The position numbers were made by a program, and so were the translations under genes. The notes beneath the pieces were generated by a model. That model had not been told where the DNA came from and did no database searches. It saw only the letters and a program-made list of their open reading frames with translations. DNA of 64,000 bases from Blastopirellula sediminis (lineage in GTDB: Bacteria; Planctomycetota; Planctomycetia; Pirellulales; Pirellulaceae). Location of the stretch: assembly GCF_020966755.1 (NCBI RefSeq), contig NZ_JAJKFT010000004.1, positions 1,054,001 to 1,118,000 on the forward strand, in the 5' to 3' direction. This document shows, piece by piece, positions 19,322 through 28,485 of this stretch (positions are counted from its first letter, which is position 1; every line of letters starts with the position of its first letter).

Positions 19322-20416
19322 CTACTTGGACTCGATCTTCTTCATATACGACGCGTCGAAGTTGAGCTGTTTGTCCGCTTCGCCGAAACCAACAGTCGGT
19401 TTCTCCGCGACGATGTCGTGCGACACGCAAAATTCAACAACGTGCGGCATCGTCTTTTCCTGGAACTCCTTGTTTTCAAACAAGCCGACGCCTGCTTCCG
19501 GAGTCGCGTACATCTTGGTCTCTTCGACGACGACTTCCATGTCCTCGACGCCAAGGCTCGAGAACTTCTCGCCGAGCGCCTTGAGCGTGGCGTCGCGCTG
19601 CGACTCGTCGGCCAGCATCTTGTTGACGGCGTAGAAGGCGTCGATCACCGCAGCGGCGAACTTGTCTCCGCCCGGCTTGGCCAGGCTCGACTTGCTGACG
19701 ACGACCATGTCGATGATTTCTTCCGGAATCTTCCGCGAGTCGAACAATCGCTTCGAGCCTTCGCGATCACGCAGCGTTTGCAGCACGAAGGGGTTCCAGA
19801 CCATGATCGACTTCACGCTGGCGTCCCCCGACTGCATCGCTTGAGCGGCGACGCCGGGATCCATGTTCTTGAACTCGAAATCGGCCGGCTTGGCGCCTTC
19901 AAGTTCCAGGCAGCGTTCAAACGCGTATTGCGAAACCGACTTTTCGAGTCCGTAGGTCGGAACGCCTTTGAGCGCGTCGATCGAGTCGACGCCAACCGTG
20001 ATGCAGGCGTCCGCGCCAACGCTGGTTGAGGTCGGCAAGATGGCGACTGAATCGCGGCCCGAGGCTGGGGCCAAGCTGTCCATGTTGGTCATGCAGACTG
20101 CATCGACGGTCGAGTTGCCGTATTGGCTGAGGCACGAATCGTAGTCGGCCTGAACCAAGACGATGTCGACGCCCCATTTCTTTTCAAGTTCGCCAAGGGC
20201 GCCTTCGTCTTTGTTGAGCAAGCCTTTTTCGTGAGCGACGCCGAAGACCGACCAGCTCGGATATTCGCTCCAGGCCAGGCTGAAGACCGGCGTCTCTTCC
20301 GAACCGCCGCCACCGACGTCTTTTTTGGTCGTGTTGCAGCCGACGGCGATCGCCAGCAGCGTTACGCAGGAAACTAGTTTGAAAACTCTCACGGGTGACT
20401 TCCTTTCTGTAGACAT
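19322..20416 (-). CDS. ABC transporter substrate-binding lipoprotein, NMT1/TauA-like
   Basis: A 364-residue lipoprotein with signal peptide and lipobox AVGC (Cys27), followed by a Gly-rich linker. The mature part has the layout of nitrate/taurine/thiamine-precursor binding proteins: WSEYPSWSVFGVAHEKGLL near the start, then VDAVCMTNMDSLAP, GLEKSVSQYAFERCLE and VVSKSSLAKPGG. It probably delivers ligand to the permease encoded 110 bases downstream. Two more proteins of this cluster carry related binding domains fused to OmpA-like domains. Ligand unknown; amines, sulfonates or guanidino compounds are possible by family. Confidence 0.87.
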   Translation of the reverse strand: MSTERKSPVRVFKLVSCVTLLAIAVGCNTTKKDVGGGGSEETPVFSLAWSEYPSWSVFGVAHEKGLLNKDEGALGELEKKWGVDIVLVQADYDSCLSQYGNSTVDAVCMTNMDSLAPASGRDSVAILPTSTSVGADACITVGVDSIDALKGVPTYGLEKSVSQYAFERCLELEGAKPADFEFKNMDPGVAAQAMQSGDASVKSIMVWNPFVLQTLRDREGSKRLFDSRKIPEEIIDMVVVSKSSLAKPGGDKFAAAVIDAFYAVNKMLADESQRDATLKALGEKFSSLGVEDMEVVVEETKMYATPEAGVGLFENKEFQEKTMPHVVEFCVSHDIVAEKPTVGFGEADKQLNFDASYMKKIESK

Positions 20417-20441
20417 GAATATGCGTCCGCCAAGCTATTCG

Positions 20442-21251
20442 TTACGCCTCCGGAATTCTTGTCGCTTCCGGGCCGTTGTCGTCGGTTTCCTTGGTTTCGG
20501 TCAAGCCGATCAACGCGTCGAACTCGTCGTTGGCCTGGCTGTTGACCGCGAATTCCAAAAACTCCGCTTCCGCCTGTTTGGTGTCGAGGCCGGCCAGTTC
20601 GCGACTGACCCGGGCCTTGGCCGAAGCCTTCTGACGCAGTTCGCGCAGCTCACGCAGCTCTTCGCTGGTGCGATCTTCGGAGAGCCCGGTCATCAGGTCG
20701 GCGATTTGCTGCTCTTCGCGGGCCGAGAGGACGGTCGCCACGGCGTCGTGCTTCTCCTCCGCGAGCTTCTCCAGATCGCGAAGTTGCGTTTGGATTTGCA
20801 GCTTGTGGCCGTTGACGTTTTGCATCAGTTGCTCCAGGTCGGCTTCGATTTCGGCGATGCGGGCCTGTTTCTCGGTCAATGTGCTGCTGAAGTCGCGAAA
20901 CGCCGTCTGGCACTTTTGGTATTCGGGGTCGTTGCGGGTCGCTTCCGCATCGCCGCTGTACTTGGCGGCGACTTGGCGCGCCTTGGCGGCGGCTCCGGCC
21001 TTCAGTTTTTCCAGGTGCTCGACCTCTTCCGTAAGCGTTTTGAGCTTGTTTTTCTTGTTCTCTTCCTGAGCGATCATAGCGCTGATCGCGTCTTTGTATT
21101 GGTTGATGCGGCTCCGCTTCTCATCAATGATGCGATCGTAATTGGCGGAGATCACGCCGGGGTTCATGCGCAGCGTTTCGCTCGCTTTGTCGATGCGAAA
21201 CGTGACCAGGTACCATACCGCACGTACGTACTTGCCGACTGCCTTGAACAT
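20442..21251 (-). CDS. PspA/IM30-like coiled-coil protein
   Basis: A 269-residue, almost entirely helical protein. The N-terminal amphipathic segment MFKAVGKYVRAVWYLVTFRI is followed by long heptad-like coiled coils (about 45-195) rich in Glu, Lys and Ala, the layout of PspA and Vipp1, which polymerise on and protect membranes. It is longer than typical PspA (about 220 residues), with an acidic tail. No pspF, pspB or pspC lies nearby. Its place between the binding lipoprotein and a membrane coiled-coil protein suggests a membrane-remodelling or protective role linked to this transporter cluster. Confidence 0.78.
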   Translation of the reverse strand: MFKAVGKYVRAVWYLVTFRIDKASETLRMNPGVISANYDRIIDEKRSRINQYKDAISAMIAQEENKKNKLKTLTEEVEHLEKLKAGAAAKARQVAAKYSGDAEATRNDPEYQKCQTAFRDFSSTLTEKQARIAEIEADLEQLMQNVNGHKLQIQTQLRDLEKLAEEKHDAVATVLSAREEQQIADLMTGLSEDRTSEELRELRELRQKASAKARVSRELAGLDTKQAEAEFLEFAVNSQANDEFDALIGLTETKETDDNGPEATRIPEA

Positions 21252-21313
21252 ACAGAAACCTCGCTTCGGAAAAATGCGGTTCGTTTTACTAGGTGGTCAA
21301 TATCTCGGTTCGT

Positions 21314-22033
21314 CTAACGTTCGTATTTCGCTTCATCATGGTCCGGAGGCGCGTCGATCGAATCCATGACCTGCTCGGCTCGACGAGCGACTTCCATCGT
21401 TCGGTCCAATTCTTGACGCAGTTTCGACAATTCGTGATCGTCATCCTTCAGTCGGAAGGAATGATACTGCTGAACGGTGCTGGCCAGGTGTTCGACCGTT
21501 TCGACCACCTCGTCGACCGCCTTTTGACGCTCGGTCAACAGGGGCCGACCTGCGCCGTGCGGCAAGCGGTTCGCCTTCTCCCAAAGTTCCAGCGATCGTT
21601 CCAGTTGTCGGATCGCCGCGTAAAACAGGGCGTCGACCTGCTCGCGAAACGCGTAGGCGGTCCCGCGCGGATTCGTTTCGGATTCAAGCGACGCGTAGAG
21701 CGTTCGCAATTTCATCAAACACTCTTCGCTGCGAGGATCCTCATCTTGTTCGAGTCTGCGGGAAAGTTCGTCCAGCCTCGCTTCTCGTTCGCGGCGTTGT
21801 TGCTCGGTCAGGTATCCGTACGCCTTTTGCGTCAGCTCCTCAAGGCCGAAAATCAGCCGAGAAGCTTGAATCCCGACGCCGGTCAACACGCCGACCAATC
21901 CTAGTAAGTTTAACGTTGTATTTCCGTCGACGCCCCATGAAATCAGCCATGCGCTCAAACCGCCGACAATCGGCACGATGGTCCACGGCGAGACGAAGAG
22001 ATCAAGCAACACCTTTTTCTTAAGTTCGTCCAT
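21314..22033 (-). CDS. Two-helix membrane protein with long coiled coil
   Basis: A 239-residue protein without a recognised family. Two predicted helices near the N-terminus (about 12-32 and 37-58, the latter with NLLGLVGVLTGVGI) are followed by a cytoplasmic coiled-coil region to the end, rich in Arg, Glu and Leu (for example QRREREARLDELSRRLE). An upstream TTG at 22075 would overlap the preceding stop codon and add 14 residues; the ATG at 22033 is preferred. It lies between the PspA-like gene and a binding-protein/OmpA fusion and may be the membrane partner of the PspA-like protein. Confidence 0.72.
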   Translation of the reverse strand: MDELKKKVLLDLFVSPWTIVPIVGGLSAWLISWGVDGNTTLNLLGLVGVLTGVGIQASRLIFGLEELTQKAYGYLTEQQRREREARLDELSRRLEQDEDPRSEECLMKLRTLYASLESETNPRGTAYAFREQVDALFYAAIRQLERSLELWEKANRLPHGAGRPLLTERQKAVDEVVETVEHLASTVQQYHSFRLKDDDHELSKLRQELDRTMEVARRAEQVMDSIDAPPDHDEAKYER

Positions 22034-22071
22034 GGGCCCAAGTCGATTCGATTCGCTGCCGCCTGCCAGGC

Positions 22072-23619
22072 TCAATAGGCAAGTTCGCCAAGCACAAAGG
22101 AAACCGACGTATCGCCGCTCGGCTCGACGCCGACGGCGCGAATGCGATCGCGATCGACCCCTTGCTCGACCAGGTAACGTTCGACCTCCTGCGCGCGTTC
22201 GGCGGCGAGTCGACTGTTCGCCTCCAAATCGCCTTGTCGCGACGCATTTCCCCGTACAATCACGTAGTATCGCGTCGACTGCAGGGTCCCGGCAAGATCA
22301 TCCAGCAGTACGCGACTCCGCTCGGTCAGGCGAGCCGTGCCGCGGGCGAACACCAAAGTCGGCGCTCGAGCCGTTCCGACGGGAACCAACGACGCCCACT
22401 GTTGGTCGCTCAACTTCGGCATGACCGCGCCCCGCACCGATTCGGCGTCTTCGCCGGGGTGGAAGTCGCTCAGGTCCTTGAGAATCGAGTCGTCATACAG
22501 ATAGTTGGGGCGTCCGTCGGTTGGATCCTTGTCGATCGAACCTGATTCGAGCATGACGCGCGTCACGCCGGCGATCATATCTTCGATGTGGGGAAGTTTC
22601 GCCGCCGGCTTGGCGCCAATGTGGGCTAGGTTCTCCTGGGTGTTTTTCCACCAGACCCCTTCAACCAATTGAGCCGCTTCGTCGCGCGTCAGCGGCGCAT
22701 CAAGGGCCGCCGCGTCTTCCATCACCAACTGAACGCGGTCGGGCTGATTGCGGTAATGGTAGTTGATCGTCAGGTACGCTTTCACGACCTCGAGGACCGT
22801 CTCGCGATTCTTGGCGATGAAGTCGTCGCTAGCGACCAGCACGTCGACGATCGCCGAGGGAAATCGGGAACTGTCGACCACCACGTGCATCCGCTGGTTC
22901 TTCAGCATCTGCGCGACGAACGGTTGCCAGACGACGTAGGCCTGCTTATCGCCCGGCTTGGCCGCTTTGTATTTTTCGACCACTGCGGCGGCGTCGGCCA
23001 CCTTAATGAAAGGATCGGCGGTCAGTTTATCGAGTTGGAACCGGGAGATGACGACCCGCGTGAGAGTTTCGCTCGGAGAGTCCGGCGTCAGTACAAAACG
23101 GGTCTCCGAATCGTTTAGCGCATCGACGTTCGGATAGGTGTCTTTGTAAGCGACGATCGCGTCGGCGCCGACCGTTTCGTCGATCAGAGCGACGATGGTC
23201 GCAGGCAAGTCGCCTTCCTCAGCGCAAGTTTTGACCAACGCATCGATGGTGAAAACCGCCAGATCGGTTTTTCCTTCCTTGAGCGACTTCAAACGCTGCG
23301 GATAGTCGGCGCCGTCATCCGTCAAATCGAGCTTGATCCCTTGCTTGCTCAACTCTTCGGCGAATTCGGGAGAGCGGAGAACTGCGTAGCCGCTGAATCC
23401 GTCTAGCGCAATATTCACCTGGGTGTTGTAGCGACTGGCCGATCCGCCGCGTCGCAGCGCTTCTTCCCGCTCTTTACGGGCTTTTTCCGCCGCCAGACGC
23501 TCTTGTTCGGCGCGTGAGACTTCTACGGCCGGCGCAAAGACGACTTTCCATGTGACCACGCCGACTGCAAGGATCAGCAGCCAGACGATACCAGCGGCAA
23601 GCAGCTTGCCTTTCGACAC
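22072..23619 (-). CDS. Membrane-anchored substrate-binding protein fused to OmpA-like domain
   Basis: A 515-residue fusion. An uncleaved-looking helix at about 6-27 and a short charged coil (about 35-57) lead into an NMT1-like periplasmic binding domain (about 66-330, with VNIALDGFSGYAVLRSPEF and KQAYVVWQPFVAQML). The C-terminal OmpA-like domain (about 395-515) has GNAS at 457-460 in place of the usual GHTD, and NSRLAAERAQEV from 468, where Asn and Arg would contact peptidoglycan. The layout suggests a ligand-binding protein tethered to the inner membrane and touching the cell wall. Planctomycetes have peptidoglycan, so this is feasible. Confidence 0.8.
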   Translation of the reverse strand: MSKGKLLAAGIVWLLILAVGVVTWKVVFAPAVEVSRAEQERLAAEKARKEREEALRRGGSASRYNTQVNIALDGFSGYAVLRSPEFAEELSKQGIKLDLTDDGADYPQRLKSLKEGKTDLAVFTIDALVKTCAEEGDLPATIVALIDETVGADAIVAYKDTYPNVDALNDSETRFVLTPDSPSETLTRVVISRFQLDKLTADPFIKVADAAAVVEKYKAAKPGDKQAYVVWQPFVAQMLKNQRMHVVVDSSRFPSAIVDVLVASDDFIAKNRETVLEVVKAYLTINYHYRNQPDRVQLVMEDAAALDAPLTRDEAAQLVEGVWWKNTQENLAHIGAKPAAKLPHIEDMIAGVTRVMLESGSIDKDPTDGRPNYLYDDSILKDLSDFHPGEDAESVRGAVMPKLSDQQWASLVPVGTARAPTLVFARGTARLTERSRVLLDDLAGTLQSTRYYVIVRGNASRQGDLEANSRLAAERAQEVERYLVEQGVDRDRIRAVGVEPSGDTSVSFVLGELAY

Positions 23620-23709
23620 TCAAGGGTTCCTCGGAGATGTTGATTGGACGAGTGGAAAAGTGCAGGGGGCGTCGCCGTTGCGAAGAATTTTTTCCCCATT
23701 GTGACTTGC

Positions 23710-24666
23710 CTAGCGTTGCTTGGCAATGAAGGAAAATGCTCGCAGCACGACGATGATGATGGCGATCACGATCACCATGCGGCCAAAAGTCAGGCCTCCT
23801 CCGCCGTTATCGCCGCCGCCATGTTGGGGTGGTGCGGGAGCGGCGTTCCCCGGAAAATTCGGTTGATTGGCGACTTGCGTCCCGGAGTTGGGATAGATTG
23901 GCGGCAGATTGTCCGCCCCGGCTCGTCCCGACTCTCCGACTGGATCGTTCGCCATGCCGGTCAGCGCCGCAAGCGAAGCGGCGGCCAACTCGGACGGCAC
24001 GGACGCCAAGAGCTCGAAATCGGACTCTCCTGCGTCATTCGCGTTGCTCGCACTACTTTCCCCCAGCACGACCGCCGAAATCGCCTGTTCGAGCGATTTC
24101 GGATCGCCGGCGTTGCGATAAGTGCTGGTCCGAGTCGCCAGGCTATGTTCTCGCGCCATGTTGACGCCGATCACGTCGATCAACAGTCCGCGGGCCTGGA
24201 TTTCCGGAAGGAAGCGTTCAACAAGATTGGCGTCGGACGCTTCGCCGTCCGAAACGATCAGCAACTTGTAGTCGCCGTAGCGCTGGCTTTCGCGCAACTG
24301 GAGCAGAGCGTCGGCCGCCGACTTCATCGACGCTCCCAAAGGAGTTCCGCCATCCGCACGCAAATTCGAGACGGCGTCTTTGATCTCACTTTTGTCGACC
24401 GGCGCAAGCGGGATCAACCAATTGCCGGTTGGTCCGGCGTTTAGCAGAAAAACGCCCACTTTGGCGCCGGCAGGCGTTTGATCCAAGACTCGCAGCAGTG
24501 CGCTCTTGGCGGCGTCGATACGCGTACCGCCTGAATGCATCCCCTCGTTCATCGAGCCGGAGTTGTCGAGGATCACGACCACGTTCAGGTTGTCGGCTCC
24601 CAGCGTAGAGGAGATCTGCGAGAGACCTCCTGCGACAAGGAACGCTGCGATCAGCAGACGGTTCAT
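23710..24666 (-). CDS. Secreted VWA-domain protein with C-terminal membrane anchor
   Basis: A 318-residue protein with a signal peptide (about 1-23), a VWA domain (about 27-200) with intact MIDAS DNSGS at 34-38 and GGTPLG, a low-complexity Gly/Pro/Asn linker and a C-terminal helix (about 293-312) followed by KQR. The chain is thus periplasmic and held in the membrane at its end. The start at 24666 is set by the signal peptide and GAGGAAG a few bases upstream. It lies between the two OmpA-fusion genes. VWA domains often pair with AAA ATPases such as the one encoded 2 kb upstream, but here it is exported, so direct contact is unlikely. Confidence 0.82.
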   Translation of the reverse strand: MNRLLIAAFLVAGGLSQISSTLGADNLNVVVILDNSGSMNEGMHSGGTRIDAAKSALLRVLDQTPAGAKVGVFLLNAGPTGNWLIPLAPVDKSEIKDAVSNLRADGGTPLGASMKSAADALLQLRESQRYGDYKLLIVSDGEASDANLVERFLPEIQARGLLIDVIGVNMAREHSLATRTSTYRNAGDPKSLEQAISAVVLGESSASNANDAGESDFELLASVPSELAAASLAALTGMANDPVGESGRAGADNLPPIYPNSGTQVANQPNFPGNAAPAPPQHGGGDNGGGGLTFGRMVIVIAIIIVVLRAFSFIAKQR

Positions 24667-24717
24667 GACTTCTTCCTCAAGGAATATGTGAACGGATGCC
24701 AGCACGCACTCGCACGA

Positions 24718-26559
24718 CTAAAAGTCGAAGTCCGACTCGCTTAACGTTTCCGGATTGACTTTGACGATTCGGAATTCGACGCGCATATTCTGCTTCGCTT
24801 CGGCCATGCTGGCTGGTTTCGAGACGACCGGGTCCGAGATGCCGGCGCCGACTGGTTGCAACTGCGACAGGTTGACGTTCACCCCTTTCTTCTCGGCGTA
24901 GTCGGCGATCGCTTGCTTGACCTGTTCGGCCCGGGCATGCGAGAGGTTGAGCGCCGCTTGCATCGTTTGCAGCGGGCTGTCGGCGGAACCTTCAAAGGCG
25001 CCGCTCTTGATCAATTTCACCATCGCCTCGGTCTGGCCCAGGTCGAGTTCATTCGAACCGTTTTGCGTGTTTAGGTAGTACTTGTACGCTCCTTGTTGGC
25101 CAGTGCGACGGATGATTCCTTTTTCCATCCCGGCTTTCAGCAGTTGAACGAGCGTCTTTGTCGGATCGGAGTGTCCGCGAATTACCACCGCGGCGCCGCC
25201 GAAGGTGCTGGCCGATTGCAAAGCTCGGTCAAACTCCATGCCGTATCGGTCGACCGAGAAGTCGGTCTGGTTGGGTTCAAACGAAATCGTGAAGCTGACG
25301 ATCGTATCGTTGTCGAAGTCGTCGTCGGGGAATTCCATCACGCCTTCCCCCTGGACGATCCGCGGGGGCTCGGAGTATTCGATTTTCGCCAACTCGGCGA
25401 TCTTGTGATAATCGAATCCAGAAGGATCAAATCCTTTGCGCGACGAGGCGTAACCCCATTGGGTCGCCAGGTCAAGCGCGGCGGACAACTTCGAGTTGAA
25501 ACCGCTCAGGTTCCCCGTCTGTTCGAAGAAGGCGATCTGCCCCGGCAGGCTGACGAAGTTGCAGTCGAGCAACAAACCGTGGGCGTCGACTTCCAACGTA
25601 GGCAGCACTTCTTCGCCGAAGATCGTCTGGCATTGCGCCAGCAGGTTGCGATACTCGGGCGACATCCGCTGCGTCTTTTCAAAGTCGTCGCGAAGTTTCT
25701 TCACTTGGACGGCGCCTTGCAGATAACCGGCGACGAACTTTTCGACCTTGTCCCGGTTCGCTTCATACCAGTCGTGCCGAACAGCGTAGACGTCGGCGAT
25801 CGAACGCGACATGTTCTGCGTCGAGACGAGGACGTGGGCGCCTTTGACGGTTCCTTCGGCGCCGGTTCCTGCCGAATCAACGCCGCCGGTCAAACCGATC
25901 ATGTCTGGCGTGATCACGCAGCAGGCGTCAATCGTCGGATCGGTGCGGAATTTTTCGGCCGCGCCGTTGGGGCCGGTCAAGTCGTCGACGAAGACGATTT
26001 CAACGTCTTGGTTGGTAAGTTGCGCCGCTGCGAGCGCGTCATAGAGCAAGCCGACGTGCGGTCCGCCTTGCTGGCAAGCGATCTTCGCCTTCTTGCCATC
26101 GCGTTTCAGGTCGTTCAGAGTCTTCAGATTTTCGCGAGAGACGATATGGTCGCCGGCGCTCCACGAAAGTTGCAGCACGACGACCGGCTTGGTTCGCGGA
26201 TCTGTGCCGATCACTTCGCTCGCCTGGCCGAGCATTCGCATCGTGCCGCGGAGGAACGGCGACTTGCCTCCCATGTAGTCTTTGACTTGCTGGACGAAGT
26301 CGTCGCCGGGAGTCAGCTTCAGTTTCAAGCCGCTCTTGCCGTAGATCGACTCAGGCTTTGTGTCGAGACCGCCGTTGGCGTAGAACGTCGCCGCGTCGCC
26401 ACCCCACGTAATGAACGGGACCTGAATTGGTTCGCTTGCCTGGACCGGTTTTACGTCGAGCGGACCGGTAATGCTGGAAAACTTTTCCTGCGCGGTCGCT
26501 TGCGATGCGAAAAACAGAAGCGATGCTGTCAACGCAAATAGGGTCGTTCGGAACATCAA
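24718..26559 (-). CDS. Secreted substrate-binding protein fused to OmpA-like domain with insertion
   Basis: A 613-residue protein with signal peptide (cleavage near ATA-QEKF, residue 24). Residues about 45-400 look like an NMT1-type binding domain (KIACQQGGPHVGLLYDAL, RSIADVYAVRHDWYEANRD). An OmpA-like domain occupies about 420-600, with GHSDP at 462-466 and NLSHARAEQV at 538-547. Between these two motifs are about 70 extra residues not found in a normal OmpA C-terminal domain. Unlike the 515-residue relative downstream, it has a cleavable signal and is probably free in the periplasm and bound to the wall. Confidence 0.8.
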   Translation of the reverse strand: MMFRTTLFALTASLLFFASQATAQEKFSSITGPLDVKPVQASEPIQVPFITWGGDAATFYANGGLDTKPESIYGKSGLKLKLTPGDDFVQQVKDYMGGKSPFLRGTMRMLGQASEVIGTDPRTKPVVVLQLSWSAGDHIVSRENLKTLNDLKRDGKKAKIACQQGGPHVGLLYDALAAAQLTNQDVEIVFVDDLTGPNGAAEKFRTDPTIDACCVITPDMIGLTGGVDSAGTGAEGTVKGAHVLVSTQNMSRSIADVYAVRHDWYEANRDKVEKFVAGYLQGAVQVKKLRDDFEKTQRMSPEYRNLLAQCQTIFGEEVLPTLEVDAHGLLLDCNFVSLPGQIAFFEQTGNLSGFNSKLSAALDLATQWGYASSRKGFDPSGFDYHKIAELAKIEYSEPPRIVQGEGVMEFPDDDFDNDTIVSFTISFEPNQTDFSVDRYGMEFDRALQSASTFGGAAVVIRGHSDPTKTLVQLLKAGMEKGIIRRTGQQGAYKYYLNTQNGSNELDLGQTEAMVKLIKSGAFEGSADSPLQTMQAALNLSHARAEQVKQAIADYAEKKGVNVNLSQLQPVGAGISDPVVSKPASMAEAKQNMRVEFRIVKVNPETLSESDFDF

Positions 26560-26709
26560 TATCTCCCGTGAGTTGATTTACGCGTCTATTCGTCGGCGAA
26601 GCGTTGTTATTGCGGAAATTACGGGGCAAGGCTGCAATAGCCGCGGAGATCGCGGTACCGCATTTCGCCCATTATTGCATATCTGGCGATCGATCGCTGG
26701 CTTTCCCGA

Positions 26710-28485
26710 CTAGCGAACGCCTTGAAGCTCTAGCTGCTGGATTCGTTTTCGCCAATCTTCACGAACTTCATCGGTGACGTCGGGATCCGGCAACAGAGAG
26801 CGCCGGGTGCAGTTTAGCAGGGCCTGCAAGGTCTGATACTCGCGCGTGGCGCCAATCTCAGGCGGAATTTGGTCGTGAATTGCGGCGCGAACTTCTTCCC
26901 AAGTCTTCGGTTCGAGTGCGGCGAGCAGTGAGCGGAGCGAAGCGAACGCCGCCGCCGAATAGTCCGGCGCCAGCACCGATTGGTCCAATTCCTGCACTTG
27001 CTGTTCGACCGTCGGCCCCTCTTCTACCTCGAACTCTACCGCGCCAAGCAGCCAGCGGATGAACGCGAGACGATCTTCGCCGACCGGATCGAGCACCGGA
27101 ATGATCAAGTCGCCGACGCGGCCTGGGCGACGAATGTCGGGAGAAAGCAAGTGAATTCGGGCGGTCATTAGCAACCAAAGGACACGTCCACGAAGTTGTC
27201 GGTCGCTCATCATCGCCTGGATCTTGCCGGTCAGACGGCGCTCGGTCTCATGGGCGTTGGCGTCGACGCTGCCAAATTGCGTGTCCGCCTCGTCGACGAA
27301 GATGACGACTTTGTCGAGCGCATCGAGCACGCGGCGGAGACGTTCAAAAATAACGTCGGTCTGTCCGAACCATTGACTGCGAATGTTTTTCAAGACCAAG
27401 ACCGGCAAGTCGAGTTCGGCGGCGACCGCCTCGAAGATGAACGTCTTGCCGCTGCCGATCGCACCCGCGACCGCCGCGCCAGGAAGCGCTTTGGAGCCCT
27501 TCGCCTTGAAGCGGGGAATCAGCTCTCGATGGAGAAAATCTTTGAGATCCGAAAACCCGACGACGTCCTGGAGCGTGTGGCTCGGTTTCTTGAATTCGAC
27601 GACGTCGTCGCCGAGTTGCGTACGAATGTATTCTTCGACCTTGTCGAAAACGCGATCGACGGTGAGCGAATCGCCGGAATAGGCGGCGCCGGCCAGCATT
27701 TGCCGTAGGGCCTGAATCGAGAGACCAGCGGTGCATTCGGCAAGCGCCCTGGGCGTCGACCAGAGTTTAGGCGCCGGAGTCTTGTTTTCCAGGAAGTGTT
27801 TGACGTACCCCTCACGATGTTCAAGCGATGGAGCGGGCACGTCGACGCTGAGAACCTGCGGCATCCGCGAAATGCGGCTATGGATCAAGCTCCGCGATTC
27901 GGCTAACAAGCAGACCGAGTCCGAACCTTCGGCGAATTCGGGGTCGCCGAACCAATCATGGACGATGCTGATGCGGTGCAATTGACGGTCATTGAGCGCG
28001 GCGAGGTTCCCCGCTTCCGGAAGAAGCATGTCAGCCGCTTCGATGATGATCAGCAGATTCTCGCGAAGCGCCGCTCGCGAACAAATCGTTAGTTGCCGCA
28101 GCAATTCAAGCGCCAGCGTCGGATTGCCGGTGGCGTCGCGCATGTGGCGATCGAACTCGGCCTGATAAAACTCGAGTTTCGAGCCCTTTTGTTGGAGATC
28201 CTGCAAGGCGAGCAAATTGGCGTCGACGCCAGATTTCCATTCGACCCAAGCGCCGCGGAGCTTCATCAACGCGGCTTCGTCGGTACGGATCGGGCCGTTC
28301 AGTTCATAGACCAGTTGGATCAACCCGCTGGTTTTGGTCTTTTGAAACAGAAACGAGTTGAGGGGAACGTAATTGGATCCATCCCACAGCAAATCGTAAA
28401 TATTTCCGCACAACACCACGCTGCGCGACTGGCCCGAGTTCAACAGACGCGCCAGTTCGGAAAAGAACTCGTGATTGGGGTTCAT
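26710..28485 (-). CDS. AAA+ ATPase, Ycf46-like (degenerate plus active domain)
   Basis: A 591-residue cytoplasmic protein. The N-terminal half (about 1-270) looks like a degenerate AAA domain without a Walker A motif. The C-terminal half has Walker A GAIGSGKT (341-348), Walker B VVIFVDEAD (about 393-401) and the arginine-finger region RRPGR, as in Ycf46-type or FtsH-like AAA proteins. The ATG at 28485 overlaps the stop of the Rieske gene as ATGA, pointing to coupled translation. Coupling to an oxygenase suggests a role in remodelling or activating that enzyme, similar in idea to activase-type AAA proteins; this is inference. Confidence 0.82.
   Translation of the reverse strand: MNPNHEFFSELARLLNSGQSRSVVLCGNIYDLLWDGSNYVPLNSFLFQKTKTSGLIQLVYELNGPIRTDEAALMKLRGAWVEWKSGVDANLLALQDLQQKGSKLEFYQAEFDRHMRDATGNPTLALELLRQLTICSRAALRENLLIIIEAADMLLPEAGNLAALNDRQLHRISIVHDWFGDPEFAEGSDSVCLLAESRSLIHSRISRMPQVLSVDVPAPSLEHREGYVKHFLENKTPAPKLWSTPRALAECTAGLSIQALRQMLAGAAYSGDSLTVDRVFDKVEEYIRTQLGDDVVEFKKPSHTLQDVVGFSDLKDFLHRELIPRFKAKGSKALPGAAVAGAIGSGKTFIFEAVAAELDLPVLVLKNIRSQWFGQTDVIFERLRRVLDALDKVVIFVDEADTQFGSVDANAHETERRLTGKIQAMMSDRQLRGRVLWLLMTARIHLLSPDIRRPGRVGDLIIPVLDPVGEDRLAFIRWLLGAVEFEVEEGPTVEQQVQELDQSVLAPDYSAAAFASLRSLLAALEPKTWEEVRAAIHDQIPPEIGATREYQTLQALLNCTRRSLLPDPDVTDEVREDWRKRIQQLELQGVR

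Noticed and set aside
26686-26697. Palindrome GCGATCGATCGC
   Set aside because: A 12-base palindrome of common tetramers in a GC-rich genome; no second copy or promoter context was seen.
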